DNA from: JAFNGF01 sp964567045
Lineage (GTDB): Bacteria > Planctomycetota > Phycisphaerae > Sedimentisphaerales > Anaerobacaceae
Direction of reading: 5' to 3'
Assembly: GCA_964567045.1 (NCBI GenBank)
Contig: CAZMLE010000112.1
Location: 1 to 10,303, forward strand
DNA length: 10,303 bases
Under the pieces are notes generated by a model. It was not told the origin of the DNA. It was given only the letters and a program-made list of their open reading frames with translations, and searched no databases. Both the position numbers and the translations under genes were made by a program. Below are positions 1-5,447 of the stretch, one piece after another; the first letter of the stretch is position 1; every line of letters begins with the position of its first letter.

Positions 1-2
1 TG

Positions 3-965
3 ATAGGCATACATCAACTGGGCGGTGGGACTGTCACCTTTGCCGATGTCATAAAGCCCATCCTCAATGCCCGTACTGTAGTTCTTGACTTCATCGTGGG
101 AAGTGAAGAGACGGGGCCGGTTATGCACGATATAGTCGTCGGCTCGAGAATCAGAAGGACAATCTCGAATATGGATACTATCATGATAATCGACCTTGAT
201 AGTGCCAAGATGCTCACGTTGGACCCGCCGAGCAAAGTCGCTGCATACGTTGACATACAGGGACCGCTTCGGGAAGGAACCAAAAACTTAGTAGAGTTTG
301 TCCGTAATGCCGTTATCAGGGTGAAAGACCAGCCCGATATACCGGTCCAGGAGCTTGGGCAGCGGGAGATCGATGGCCGAAAAGCTGTCGGATTCCTGGT
401 TCGGGGCCATAATGAACAGATTACGATCTGGGCCGATTCCAGGACGGCCCAGCCGATACGCATCGAGATGCTGCTGGGACAGACACTCTACATTCTCAAG
501 AATATTGAATTTGATGTGCCGGTTGATGAATCGCTGGTTAGTATGGACGTGCCTGCCGGCTATACATCGAGCGCTAAAGAATTCGACATGCGCCAGTTCA
601 CCGAGCAGGATTTTATAACGGTCCTTCGACTTTGGGCAGAGCATCTGCTTGGCGGCAGCTTCCCGCAGAGCTTGACTGTCGGAGATTTAATGAGCCTGAC
701 CCCTCGGATGGGAGAAAAAATTGGTCAGTTGAATATTTCTGACCAAGAGAAAACGCAGCTTGGCATGACAATGGGACGCGGATTTGTGTTCTTTCAACAG
801 CTCGATCCGACTGGCGCTACTTGGCACTATGCCGGAAGCAGCGTAAAGCTCGGCGATGCCAGCAAGGCGGTATTCTGGTATCAGCCAAAAGGCTCTGCGA
901 CCTGCCGCGTCATCTACGGTGATTTGAGTGTCAAGGACGTGGCGCCGGAAAACCTACCCAAGTAG
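3..965 (+). CDS. LolA/RseB-like outer-membrane lipoprotein-sorting-type protein, 5' end outside window
   Basis: The frame is open from the first bases of the window to a TAG at 963-965 (320 codons visible), so the true start lies upstream; the GTG at 96 is only an internal codon. The visible protein begins with a segment (LGGGTVTFADVIKPIL) followed by alternating strands, including MIIDLDSAKMLTLDPPSKVA. This resembles the half-barrel fold of LolA/RseB-type proteins, which bind lipids or lipoproteins in the periplasm. The C-terminal part (WHYAGSSVKLGDASKAVFWYQPKG, then VIYGDLSVKDVAPENLPK) matches what I remember of planctomycete proteins that often sit downstream of an ECF sigma factor, where they may act as sensors or anti-sigma factors. 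No sigma factor is in the window, so that role is inference. The fold call is moderate; that this is a real gene is close to certain, and a strong terminator follows. Confidence 0.7.
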   Translation: MGIHQLGGGTVTFADVIKPILNARTVVLDFIVGSEETGPVMHDIVVGSRIRRTISNMDTIMIIDLDSAKMLTLDPPSKVAAYVDIQGPLREGTKNLVEFVRNAVIRVKDQPDIPVQELGQREIDGRKAVGFLVRGHNEQITIWADSRTAQPIRIEMLLGQTLYILKNIEFDVPVDESLVSMDVPAGYTSSAKEFDMRQFTEQDFITVLRLWAEHLLGGSFPQSLTVGDLMSLTPRMGEKIGQLNISDQEKTQLGMTMGRGFVFFQQLDPTGATWHYAGSSVKLGDASKAVFWYQPKGSATCRVIYGDLSVKDVAPENLPK

Positions 966-995
966 ATTTGCCAAGCAGATCTTATGGCACTTACA

Positions 996-1026
996 AAGGC
1001 CGGGCTTTTTGCCCGGCCTTTTCTTT
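996..1026 (+). terminator. Rho-independent terminator of the LolA/RseB-like gene
   Basis: A perfect 10-bp stem, AAGGCCGGGC (996-1005) and GCCCGGCCTT (1011-1020), with a TTTTT loop, is followed by TTCTTTT. It begins 30 bases after the TAG of the upstream gene. Confidence 0.93.
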
Positions 1027-1108
1027 TGTGTGCCCGGCAGGGCACAACTACTTGGGGGTGCGAGTTCCCTACAGGCCCGACAGCTGGAACTGTTAGCTGG
1101 ACGGCAAG

Positions 1109-1146
1109 TGCCTGCCCTGAGCGCGGTCGAAGGGAAGTCGCAGGCA
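1109..1146 (+). repeat. Dispersed repeat copy 1, inside a hairpin
   Basis: The core CCCTGAGCGCGGTCGAAGGG (1115-1134) is an imperfect palindrome. It is enclosed by perfect 7-bp arms, TGCCTGC (1109-1115) and GCAGGCA (1140-1146). A related core lies in the opposite orientation at 9856-9874. Confidence 0.65.
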
Positions 1147-1254
1147 AAACTAATGGAAGGGGACCTGGTGTGCCAACGCACAGAAGGGACACCGCAAGGC
1201 GGCCCGCGAACGTTACAACTGGCCAGAGAGTGCACTTCAGGGTACGTTAAGGTT

Positions 1255-1282
1255 GCTCGTCTGCCAACTCCGCCACATCCGC
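1255..1282 (-). pseudogene. tRNA-Leu-like 5' half, probable remnant
   Basis: Read on the minus strand from 1282, the sequence is GCGGATG (7-base acceptor arm), TG at positions 8-9, then GCGG and the D-loop AGTTGGCAGA, then CGAGC. This is the layout of the first 28 nucleotides of a bacterial class II tRNA, closest to tRNA-Leu. No matching anticodon arm, T-arm (GTTCGA) or 3' acceptor strand (CATCCGC) follows on the minus strand within 300 bases. I therefore call it a broken tRNA; a chance match is possible. Confidence 0.4.
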
Positions 1283-1375
1283 GGCAGAACCAATTATCCG
1301 TGATTTCGCCGTCAGGGTCAAGGTTCTTTGTCCAAATCCGTGGCTTAACAACGGCCCGGAGCACTTATTTCGCGC

Positions 1376-1411
1376 TTGACAAGCCTGCAGCCATTCTGTA
1401 ATAATCGGGTT
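1376..1411 (+). promoter_or_regulatory. Sigma-70 promoter of the coiled-coil/winged-helix gene
   Basis: TTGACA (1376-1381), a 17-base spacer and TAATAA (1399-1404) give a full -35 match and a near-consensus -10. The start of transcription would be near 1411, leaving a leader of about 50 bases before the ATG at 1461. Confidence 0.8.
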
Positions 1412-1460
1412 CACAAAGCCAAGATAACGTCTTTGTGTTCGATCGATAGGGTCCTCAGAT

Positions 1461-1951
1461 ATGGATATCATAAGCATCCTCAGTAGCATCAAAGGTAAGG
1501 TGTTCGACGCTAGTCACTTCGACCTTTTGAAAGACGCTTACGACCTTCAGAATGAGAATATCGAACAGCTAAAGAACAATAACCAAGCGTTGAAAGAAAG
1601 CAATCAGCTATTGGAAGAGAAGATAGCGAGGCTTAAACAGGACAAGCAAACCCTGAGAAGAGCGATTGAGAACGTGACGGCTCAACTTGAAGCGGCTCGC
1701 GCCGACACTATGCAGGCTGAAGTGTCAGAAGTGGCGCAAGGTATATTTCAAGTCTATCGAGAGCGAGACATTATCAGGTTGTATGAGGCAGAGATTTTCC
1801 CTGCGCTCCAGTTTAGCCGGATCGAAGTTGAGGCAGCCTTTGATGAACTGGAGAAAGCATGCTGCGTGTAGTATCGATAGCCCCCAACCAAGGTAAATGC
1901 TACGCGCTCACTGACCATGGCAAAAAGTACCTAGTGCAGGACCAAGCGTGA
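1461..1951 (+). pseudogene. Coiled-coil plus winged-helix protein, apparently split by a frameshift near 1859
   Basis: The first frame (1461-1871) gives 136 residues. Residues 1-22 are a short amphipathic head, about 25-85 a charged heptad-rich coiled coil, and 88-133 the first helices of a winged-helix DNA-binding domain (FSRIEVEAAFDELEKA). It stops at a TAG right where the wing should follow. From the ATG at 1859 the -1 frame continues for 30 codons to a TGA at 1949-1951 and encodes MLRVVSIAPNQGK, then CYALTDHGKKYLV, a typical wing and final strand. Joined, the two pieces give a complete domain of about 167 residues, so one base seems to be missing near 1858-1862. AGGG at 1448-1451 is a modest ribosome binding site, and the promoter is excellent. 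I see no slippery heptamer, so deletion (or assembly error) is likelier than programmed frameshifting. The head and coiled coil match no family I can name. Confidence 0.72.
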
Positions 1952-1972
1952 GGTATGGCTGCTTTCTCGCTA

Positions 1973-1998
1973 GTGGGCAAGATGTCGAGTAAGCCCAC
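1973..1998 (+). other. Hairpin after the winged-helix gene
   Basis: GTGGGC (1973-1978) and GCCCAC (1993-1998) form a perfect 6-bp stem with a 14-base loop, 22 bases past the second-frame stop. No T-tract follows, so it is at best a weak terminator or an mRNA end structure. Confidence 0.35.
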
Positions 1999-2052
1999 CG
2001 TGGCTGTTGGCTGCCCAGTAAGATCAAATGTATGCAGGTGGTATGATACGAA

Positions 2053-2379
2053 ATGCTTTGTACAGTTATGGATATTCTGGGATTCTATCTGATCTTCATC
2101 AGGACATGGCGATTGGCCACCTCGACTGGTAAATCGCCAATCGGCACCGAACTATTCAAATACAAAGAAGAGGAGCAGAAGTACTTTCCGCTGAAAGATT
2201 TGGTGTCTCCCCATAAAGTCCTAGTTTGGATGTTTAAAACAGTATTATCCTTCAAAAAAGCTGGCGAATTCTCAACGGCCGTTATCCTACACAAGAAATT
2301 CAATTGGGGCCTGTTGTGGCTTCTCGTTGGGATCACTATTCAGTTTCTGTCCCAGTGTTTGGAGAGATGCGGCTGGTGA
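2053..2379 (+). CDS. Unrecognised small membrane protein
   Basis: A 108-residue protein; I do not recognise its family. The N-terminus (MDILGFYLIFIRTW, from residue 6) is a short hydrophobic segment. A polar loop of about 65 residues follows, rich in Lys, Glu and Tyr (FKYKEEEQKYFPLKD), and then a clear membrane segment at about 84-100 (WGLLWLLVGITIQFLSQ). This suggests a two-pass inner-membrane protein with a central charged loop. AGGTGG (2036-2041) lies 11 bases before the ATG; an in-frame TGA at 2044 excludes a longer start, and the ATG at 2068 is an alternative. The overlapping minus-strand frame has no protein-like character. It lies between the winged-helix gene and the aspartic protease on the same strand. 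That it is a gene is likely; its role is unknown. Confidence 0.6.
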   Translation: MLCTVMDILGFYLIFIRTWRLATSTGKSPIGTELFKYKEEEQKYFPLKDLVSPHKVLVWMFKTVLSFKKAGEFSTAVILHKKFNWGLLWLLVGITIQFLSQCLERCGW

Positions 2380-2402
2380 AGTCGGTTGTTGGGCAAAAGG
2401 GC

Positions 2403-2437
2403 TTGAAATCCTATCGAGCGGGTGTATTATATAAATA
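2403..2437 (+). promoter_or_regulatory. Candidate leaderless promoter of the aspartic protease gene
   Basis: TTGAAA (2403-2408), a 16-base spacer and TATTAT (2425-2430, directly preceded by TG) form a reasonable sigma-70 promoter. The expected first transcribed base is 2437, the A of the ATG, and there is no clear Shine-Dalgarno sequence. Confidence 0.45.
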
Positions 2438-2805
2438 TGGGTGCATTTCACATAAGCTGTAGAATTGAGAATCATATCGATAGGGCAAGTTCCGTCTCGA
2501 TACCGAAGATCTTAGTGGATACCGGCAGCGAATACACCTGGATCCCGGCGGCAAAGTTGTCTAAGATCGGAGTCAGCAGAGAAAAAAAAGACATCCGCTT
2601 TGTTATGGCCAACGGCCAAGTGGTAACCCGCAGCGTGGGTTTTGCGATAGTGCGGATCGGCAAAAACTTCACCATAGATGAAGTGGTTTTTGCCGAGCCC
2701 GGCGATCTGATTTTGCTAGGCGCTCGCACCCTGGAGGGGCTCAATCTCACTGTCGACGCCGTCAGGAAGAAGCTGGTCGCAGCGCGTCCCCTGCCAGTCG
2801 CGTAA
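2437..2805 (+). CDS. Clan AA (retropepsin-like) aspartic protease
   Basis: The 122-residue protein has the single-domain retropepsin layout. The catalytic motif D28-T29-G30 sits in KILVDTGSEYTWIP, and the second hydrophobic-Gly motif, LILLGARTLEGLNLTVD (91-107), is where the family has its LLG..LE..GL segment. Between them is a flap region (FVMANGQVVTRSVGFAIVRIG). Enzymes of this type work as homodimers, each chain giving one aspartate. The length and the MGxF start agree with small bacterial members I remember, so I prefer the ATG at 2437 over the GTG at 2422. No signal peptide or membrane segment is visible, so it is probably cytoplasmic. The substrate is unknown. The next gene follows after 22 bases, which suggests co-transcription. 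Confidence 0.88.
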   Translation: MGAFHISCRIENHIDRASSVSIPKILVDTGSEYTWIPAAKLSKIGVSREKKDIRFVMANGQVVTRSVGFAIVRIGKNFTIDEVVFAEPGDLILLGARTLEGLNLTVDAVRKKLVAARPLPVA

Positions 2806-2827
2806 GGCTTACTGAGGTAACAGAACG

Positions 2828-3142
2828 ATGAAACGGGCGACGCTGAATTTCATTATTGACCTGGTTAGTTTTTGTAATCTGCTCGGGCTGGCTTTTACCG
2901 GCTGTATTATGAAGTGGATTTTACCGCCGGGCACGGGCGGATATGGTCGCGGTTTTCGCGGTGGCCGAGGGGCCGGAGAAATCAAATACCTCTGGTCAAT
3001 GACCCGCCACGAATGGGGAGCTATCCATTTTTATCTGGCGATTCTATTTGTTGTTCTGATGGCGGTGCACATCGTCCTGCACTGGACCTGGATCAAAAAC
3101 TATTTCATGTCGCTGTTTGGCTTCTCGCGAAACGCAAGTTGA
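2828..3142 (+). CDS. DUF4405-type small membrane protein (cytochrome b561-like)
   Basis: A 104-residue protein with membrane segments at about 8-30 and 66-88, separated by a Gly/Arg-rich loop (PPGTGGYGRGFRGGRGAG). The second half, TRHEWGAIHFYLAILFVVLM then AVHIVLHWTWIK, is characteristic of DUF4405 proteins, which are related to the membrane subunits of formate dehydrogenase and b-type cytochromes. Histidines 61, 67, 81 and 85 could be haem or metal ligands; that is inference, since haem binding is not shown for most members. GAGG lies about 9 bases before the ATG. The 22-base gap after the protease gene points to one operon. Only two membrane segments are present, as is usual for short members. 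No redox partner is encoded nearby. Confidence 0.82.
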   Translation: MKRATLNFIIDLVSFCNLLGLAFTGCIMKWILPPGTGGYGRGFRGGRGAGEIKYLWSMTRHEWGAIHFYLAILFVVLMAVHIVLHWTWIKNYFMSLFGFSRNAS

Positions 3143-3171
3143 GCCAAGCGAGCAGCCCCACCTTTTCAGGA

Positions 3172-3807
3172 TTATTTCAACTCGACGGACCAATAGGCGT
3201 GGTCGAGGAACTGCTGCCAACTGCGGTAGCGTTCCTGACCCAGGTGGACGTGGATAAGAGGATTGTGCCTGGGCTTGATGGGCTTTCGGACGAGCGCCAG
3301 GCCCGCCTGCTGGGGCATTCGGCCGCCTTTTTTAACGTTGCAGTCCGCGCAGGCGCAAACGACATTTTCCCAAATGGATTTTCCGCCCATAGTTCGGGGG
3401 ATGACGTGGTCCAGCGACAGCTCGCTGGTTGGATTGCGCTTGCCACAATATTGACACCTATTCTTGTCACGAGCAAAGATATTGCGACGATTGAACTTCA
3501 CGTCAGTCGGCGGCAAACGGTCATAGAATAACAGCCGGATGATTCGCGGTACGGCAACATGAAAATTAACCGTGGAAATCCAGTCGTATCCGTCCGGCTC
3601 GAAACGGCGTCTGAATCGGCTCACTTCGCACCAGCTCTGAAAGTTATAGTTGGCATATTGGCCCTGCTCTAAAGAGACCACCTCCGCCAGGTCGCGAAAC
3701 AGCAAAGAGAAGGCGCGTCTCGCCCCCACGATGCGAATGGCCATGTAATGCTTGTTCAGCACAAGAACACTACAGTCGAGGCCGGATTTGAATTCACCGC
3801 CAATCAT
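3172..3807 (-). CDS. HNH endonuclease
   Basis: The 211-residue protein has a classic zinc-bound HNH core at about residues 108-162. C118-x2-C121 (CQYC) and C153-x2-C156 (CADC) are the zinc ligands, with D133-H134 in SLDHVIPR, N148 in WENVV and N157 after the last cysteine. The N-terminal 100 residues (VLVLNKHYMAIRIVGARRAF, then LLFRDLAEVV) match a widespread bacterial HNH family found as solitary genes outside phages and restriction systems; its biological role is not settled. The ATG at 3805-3807 keeps the conserved VLVLN segment intact, so I prefer it over M22. AGGGA lies just upstream. The gene is convergent with the DUF4405 gene, with 29 bases between the two stops and no obvious terminator. 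All key residues are present, so it is probably active. Confidence 0.93.
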   Translation of the reverse strand: MIGGEFKSGLDCSVLVLNKHYMAIRIVGARRAFSLLFRDLAEVVSLEQGQYANYNFQSWCEVSRFRRRFEPDGYDWISTVNFHVAVPRIIRLLFYDRLPPTDVKFNRRNIFARDKNRCQYCGKRNPTSELSLDHVIPRTMGGKSIWENVVCACADCNVKKGGRMPQQAGLALVRKPIKPRHNPLIHVHLGQERYRSWQQFLDHAYWSVELK

Positions 3808-3839
3808 AATCCCTATCTTGAATCGTATATACGGTACTA

Positions 3840-3875
3840 TGCAGCAAGTATACTATACATGCAGCCAGAACACAA
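3840..3875 (-). promoter_or_regulatory. Candidate sigma-70 promoter of the HNH gene
   Basis: On the minus strand, TTGTGT (plus 3870-3875), a 17-base spacer and TATACT (plus 3847-3852) are well placed. Transcription would begin near 3840, about 33 bases before the ATG. Confidence 0.55.
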
Positions 3876-3954
3876 GATGTAGCACTTACTACGACGCACG
3901 ACAAAAGCCACGGCTACTATTGCTTGGCCGGCTTTAAGTCAGGTAAATAAGGAG

Positions 3955-3991
3955 TGAGAAGAAAAACAGGGGGTGTTTACAACCTCCTCTG
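3955..3991 (-). terminator. Possible terminator after the cold-shock gene
   Basis: On the minus strand CAGAGGAGG (plus 3983-3991) can pair with CCCCCTG (plus 3967-3973), with two bulged A residues, followed by TTTTTCTT. It lies about 40 bases past the csp stop. The bulges make it only moderately convincing. Confidence 0.45.
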
Positions 3992-4030
3992 GGGGCAAAA
4001 AACAAAAGTAGCTTTGCACAGCGTCATCCT

Positions 4031-4243
4031 TTATTCCTGCGGCTGACTTTTAACTACGTTTTCAGCCCTTAGACCCTTCTCGCCCTCGACGATATCGAAA
4101 GTAACCGGATCACCCTCAACAAGACTTTTGTATCCGTTGCCTGAGATACTTGAATAGTGGACGAAAACGTCACGACCATCAGCAGTAGCAATGAAACCGT
4201 AGCCCTTCCTTGGATTAAACCACTTTACTTTTCCATCTGGCAT
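4031..4243 (-). CDS. csp: Cold-shock domain protein (CspA family)
   Basis: The 70-residue protein is a single cold-shock domain, the usual size. RNP1 is KGYGFI (13-18) and RNP2 VFVHY (26-30), with the leading GKVKWFN strand and the closing EGEKGLRAENVV strand all present. Such proteins bind single-stranded RNA and DNA and act as RNA chaperones in the cytoplasm. The start is the ATG at 4241-4243: AAGGAG (plus 4251-4256) lies 7 bases before it, whereas the in-frame TTG one codon upstream is less well placed. The gene lies 121 bases downstream of the HU-family gene on the same strand, with a hairpin in between. I found no good promoter in the gap, so it may be read from the HU promoters or from a promoter I cannot recognise. 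Its closest paralogue class cannot be told. Confidence 0.96.
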   Translation of the reverse strand: MPDGKVKWFNPRKGYGFIATADGRDVFVHYSSISGNGYKSLVEGDPVTFDIVEGEKGLRAENVVKSQPQE

Positions 4244-4294
4244 CAAAATGCTCCTTCCGAATAACTATCCTCAAACGATTATCCTTTGCGTGCC

Positions 4295-4323
4295 GCCATC
4301 TGCCGTAGCTGAGGCTGGATGGC
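4295..4323 (-). other. Hairpin in the csp leader
   Basis: GCCATC (4295-4300) and GATGGC (4318-4323) form a 6-bp stem, extended by an inner GCC/GGC pairing across a small internal loop. There is no T-tract on either side, so it is not a normal terminator. It lies about 50 bases before the csp start codon on the minus strand. Confidence 0.45.
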
Positions 4324-4364
4324 TGAATTGGCTTGCGTTGGGAAATGCCTGCAGTTATTGGGGA

Positions 4365-4682
4365 TCATTTCTTAGATTCCGCAGACTGAGTGGTAGGGAC
4401 ACCAAGTTTCTCTCTCATCAGTCGGCCCATCTTAAATTTAACCGTTCGCTTTGCAGCAACCTCGACTCGCTCCAGAGTCTTAGGATTCTGCGCAATTCTG
4501 GCGGCTCTGGTCTTGGTCTCGAAGACACCAAAGTCCCGAAATTCCAGACGGTTATTATTCTCACACAGTTCGTTTGTGATCTCGTCAAGAAATGTCTGAA
4601 TGATGCGCTTGACCGCAATTCTCTTGGCTTGTGTTTTCTCTGCAATCCGATCTATGAGTTCTTTCTTTGTAATCGTTGCCAT
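4365..4682 (-). CDS. HU/IHF-family DNA-binding protein
   Basis: The 105-residue protein covers the whole HU/IHF fold: the helical dimer part (1-40, ITKKELIDRIAEKTQ), the strand LEFRDFGVFE (46-55) and the DNA-binding arm with the conserved A64-Q65-N66-P67-K68-T69, whose proline inserts into and bends the DNA. It ends with RTVKFKMGRLMREKL (79-93) and a polar tail of 12 residues, slightly longer than the usual 90-100. These dimers compact and bend the chromosome. The RDFG..E...R.A..QNPKT form lies between HU and IHF, so I do not choose a gene symbol. TGAGGT (plus 4688-4693) precedes the ATG by 5 bases. Two candidate promoters lie upstream; csp is the next gene downstream. Confidence 0.95.
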   Translation of the reverse strand: MATITKKELIDRIAEKTQAKRIAVKRIIQTFLDEITNELCENNNRLEFRDFGVFETKTRAARIAQNPKTLERVEVAAKRTVKFKMGRLMREKLGVPTTQSAESKK

Positions 4683-4750
4683 ACGCTACCTCACTTCAGC
4701 AAAGAGCATTTCAGACACACCGAATTCCACTTATGTTCCGAAATACGATA

Positions 4751-4779
4751 ATAATCTGGGCAGCCTAACTTTCTGCCAA
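4751..4779 (-). promoter_or_regulatory. Candidate proximal promoter of the HU-family gene
   Basis: On the minus strand, TTGGCA (plus 4774-4779), a 17-base spacer and GATTAT (plus 4751-4756). The leader would be about 60 bases. Confidence 0.45.
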
Positions 4780-4791
4780 CCACAAATCCGT

Positions 4792-4821
4792 ATAATAGAA
4801 TAATTGTCGGACCTACTGCAA
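4792..4821 (-). promoter_or_regulatory. Candidate distal promoter of the HU-family gene
   Basis: On the minus strand, TTGCAG (plus 4816-4821), an 18-base spacer and TATTAT (plus 4792-4797). With the proximal candidate it would make a tandem pair. A TATAAT also reads on the plus strand at 4791-4796 but lacks a -35 at the right distance. Confidence 0.4.
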
Positions 4822-5260
4822 CCTACTATACAACAAAGACTTCTACTCAGCAAACAATTTTTATACAAAAAATTTCCTATGGCTCCGAAAATCCAATTTG
4901 CAGCAAGATCACTAAAAGGCTCAGCTCTGCCGACGCCACCATGCTTACTACCAGGAGCTTCGCTGTCTGGGACGTGCGCTATGATGTGGAGAGCACAACC
5001 ATCGACAGATATATCGGCTGGGAAAACAGCTATACGTAACATCTTTCTCACAAACAGGTTATACAAAAATCTTTCTCTCTGGCTGGCTCAATGGGCAACG
5101 AATGCGCGCCAGTTACAAAGGCCCATGTTCGGGCAGGGCAAAAAGGTTCGCATTAAGATGCCCTACTATCCACCAAGAGCACTTATTTGGCCCGGCTGGC
5201 GCAGAAGGAACTGCCCGCCGTGGTTGCACAGTTTGCCCCGAACAACCGACAGATAGTTTG
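4822..5260. other. Stretch of about 440 bases without a convincing gene
   Basis: Frames of 100-150 codons cross it on both strands, but they start at TTG codons, lack good ribosome binding sites and resemble no family. The left half is AT-rich. A direct repeat of CAAACA..TTATACAAAAA occurs at 4851 and 5051, exactly 200 bases apart. I see no rRNA, complete tRNA or other known RNA signature. Confidence 0.5.
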
Positions 5261-5296
5261 TTGACCCATTGCCGACTTACCGGCATAATTAAGAAT
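5261..5296 (+). promoter_or_regulatory. Sigma-70 promoter upstream of lepB
   Basis: TTGACC (5261-5266), a 17-base spacer and CATAAT (5284-5289) match the consensus at 10 of 12 positions. Transcription would begin near 5296, leaving a leader of about 150 bases before the lepB ATG. Confidence 0.7.
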
Positions 5297-5310
5297 GTTG
5301 CGGTTTTCAG

Positions 5311-5330
5311 CGCAGAAAGTTGATTCTGCG
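5311..5330 (+). other. Hairpin at the start of the lepB leader
   Basis: CGCAGAA (5311-5317), loop AGTTGA and TTCTGCG (5324-5330) form a perfect 7-bp stem beginning about 15 bases after the predicted transcription start. No T-tract follows, so attenuation is not obvious; a role in mRNA stability is possible. Confidence 0.5.
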
Positions 5331-5447
5331 GCGCAGGCTTGAACGTTACTTTTTGTACTGTGGACGGACGCTTGCAGGTTACGGTTAAGTTTGCTGGAGT
5401 TTTAGATCAGGAAAACATAGTTAGCTTTGTGCCAGGATTTGGTATTT

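Larger units (their letters stand above)
1027..1375. other. Gene-free stretch with repeat and tRNA remnant
   Basis: About 350 bases between the terminator and the next promoter. The open frames that cross it have no family resemblance and overlap each other on both strands. It is rich in small inverted repeats: AGTTCC/GGAACT around 1063-1090, CCGC-AAG-GCGG near 1192-1202, TGTGC-CAAC-GCACA near 1170-1183, and the dispersed-repeat hairpin at 1109-1146. The minus strand carries a tRNA-Leu-like 5' half at 1255-1282. I checked for the signature motifs of RNase P RNA, tmRNA and SRP RNA by eye and saw none. It reads like a scar of former insertions rather than a working RNA gene. Confidence 0.5.

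Noticed and set aside
1027..1282. Group I intron splitting a tRNA-Leu(UAA) on the minus strand
   Set aside because: The 5' exon could end in CTT at the usual insertion point, but no 3' exon (AA plus stem, T-arm, CATCCGC) and no conserved P/Q/R/S intron elements were found.
928..1401. Overlapping long open frames on both strands downstream of the first gene
   Set aside because: They run through a strong terminator, a hairpin repeat and a tRNA-like sequence, show no family resemblance and have no good ribosome binding sites.
1845..1871. Programmed -1 frameshift site joining the two winged-helix frames
   Set aside because: The overlap has no X XXY YYZ slippery heptamer and no obvious stimulatory stem right after it; a simple deletion explains it better.
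2914..3531. 205-codon plus-strand frame across the DUF4405 and HNH genes
   Set aside because: It overlaps two well-supported genes in other frames, and its sequence has no protein-family character.
4248..4751. 167-codon plus-strand frame opposite the HU-family gene
   Set aside because: It is antisense to a clear HU/IHF gene, and the predicted protein is Cys/Ser/Leu-rich without recognisable motifs.
4731..5066. 111-codon minus-strand frame in the HU-lepB gap
   Set aside because: It starts at TTG (or an ATG at 5042 with a poor ribosome binding site), resembles no family I know, and overlaps the candidate HU promoters.
4804..5256. 150-codon plus-strand frame in the HU-lepB gap
   Set aside because: It begins with TTG, has no ribosome binding site, and its Pro/Arg/Trp-rich composition resembles no family.
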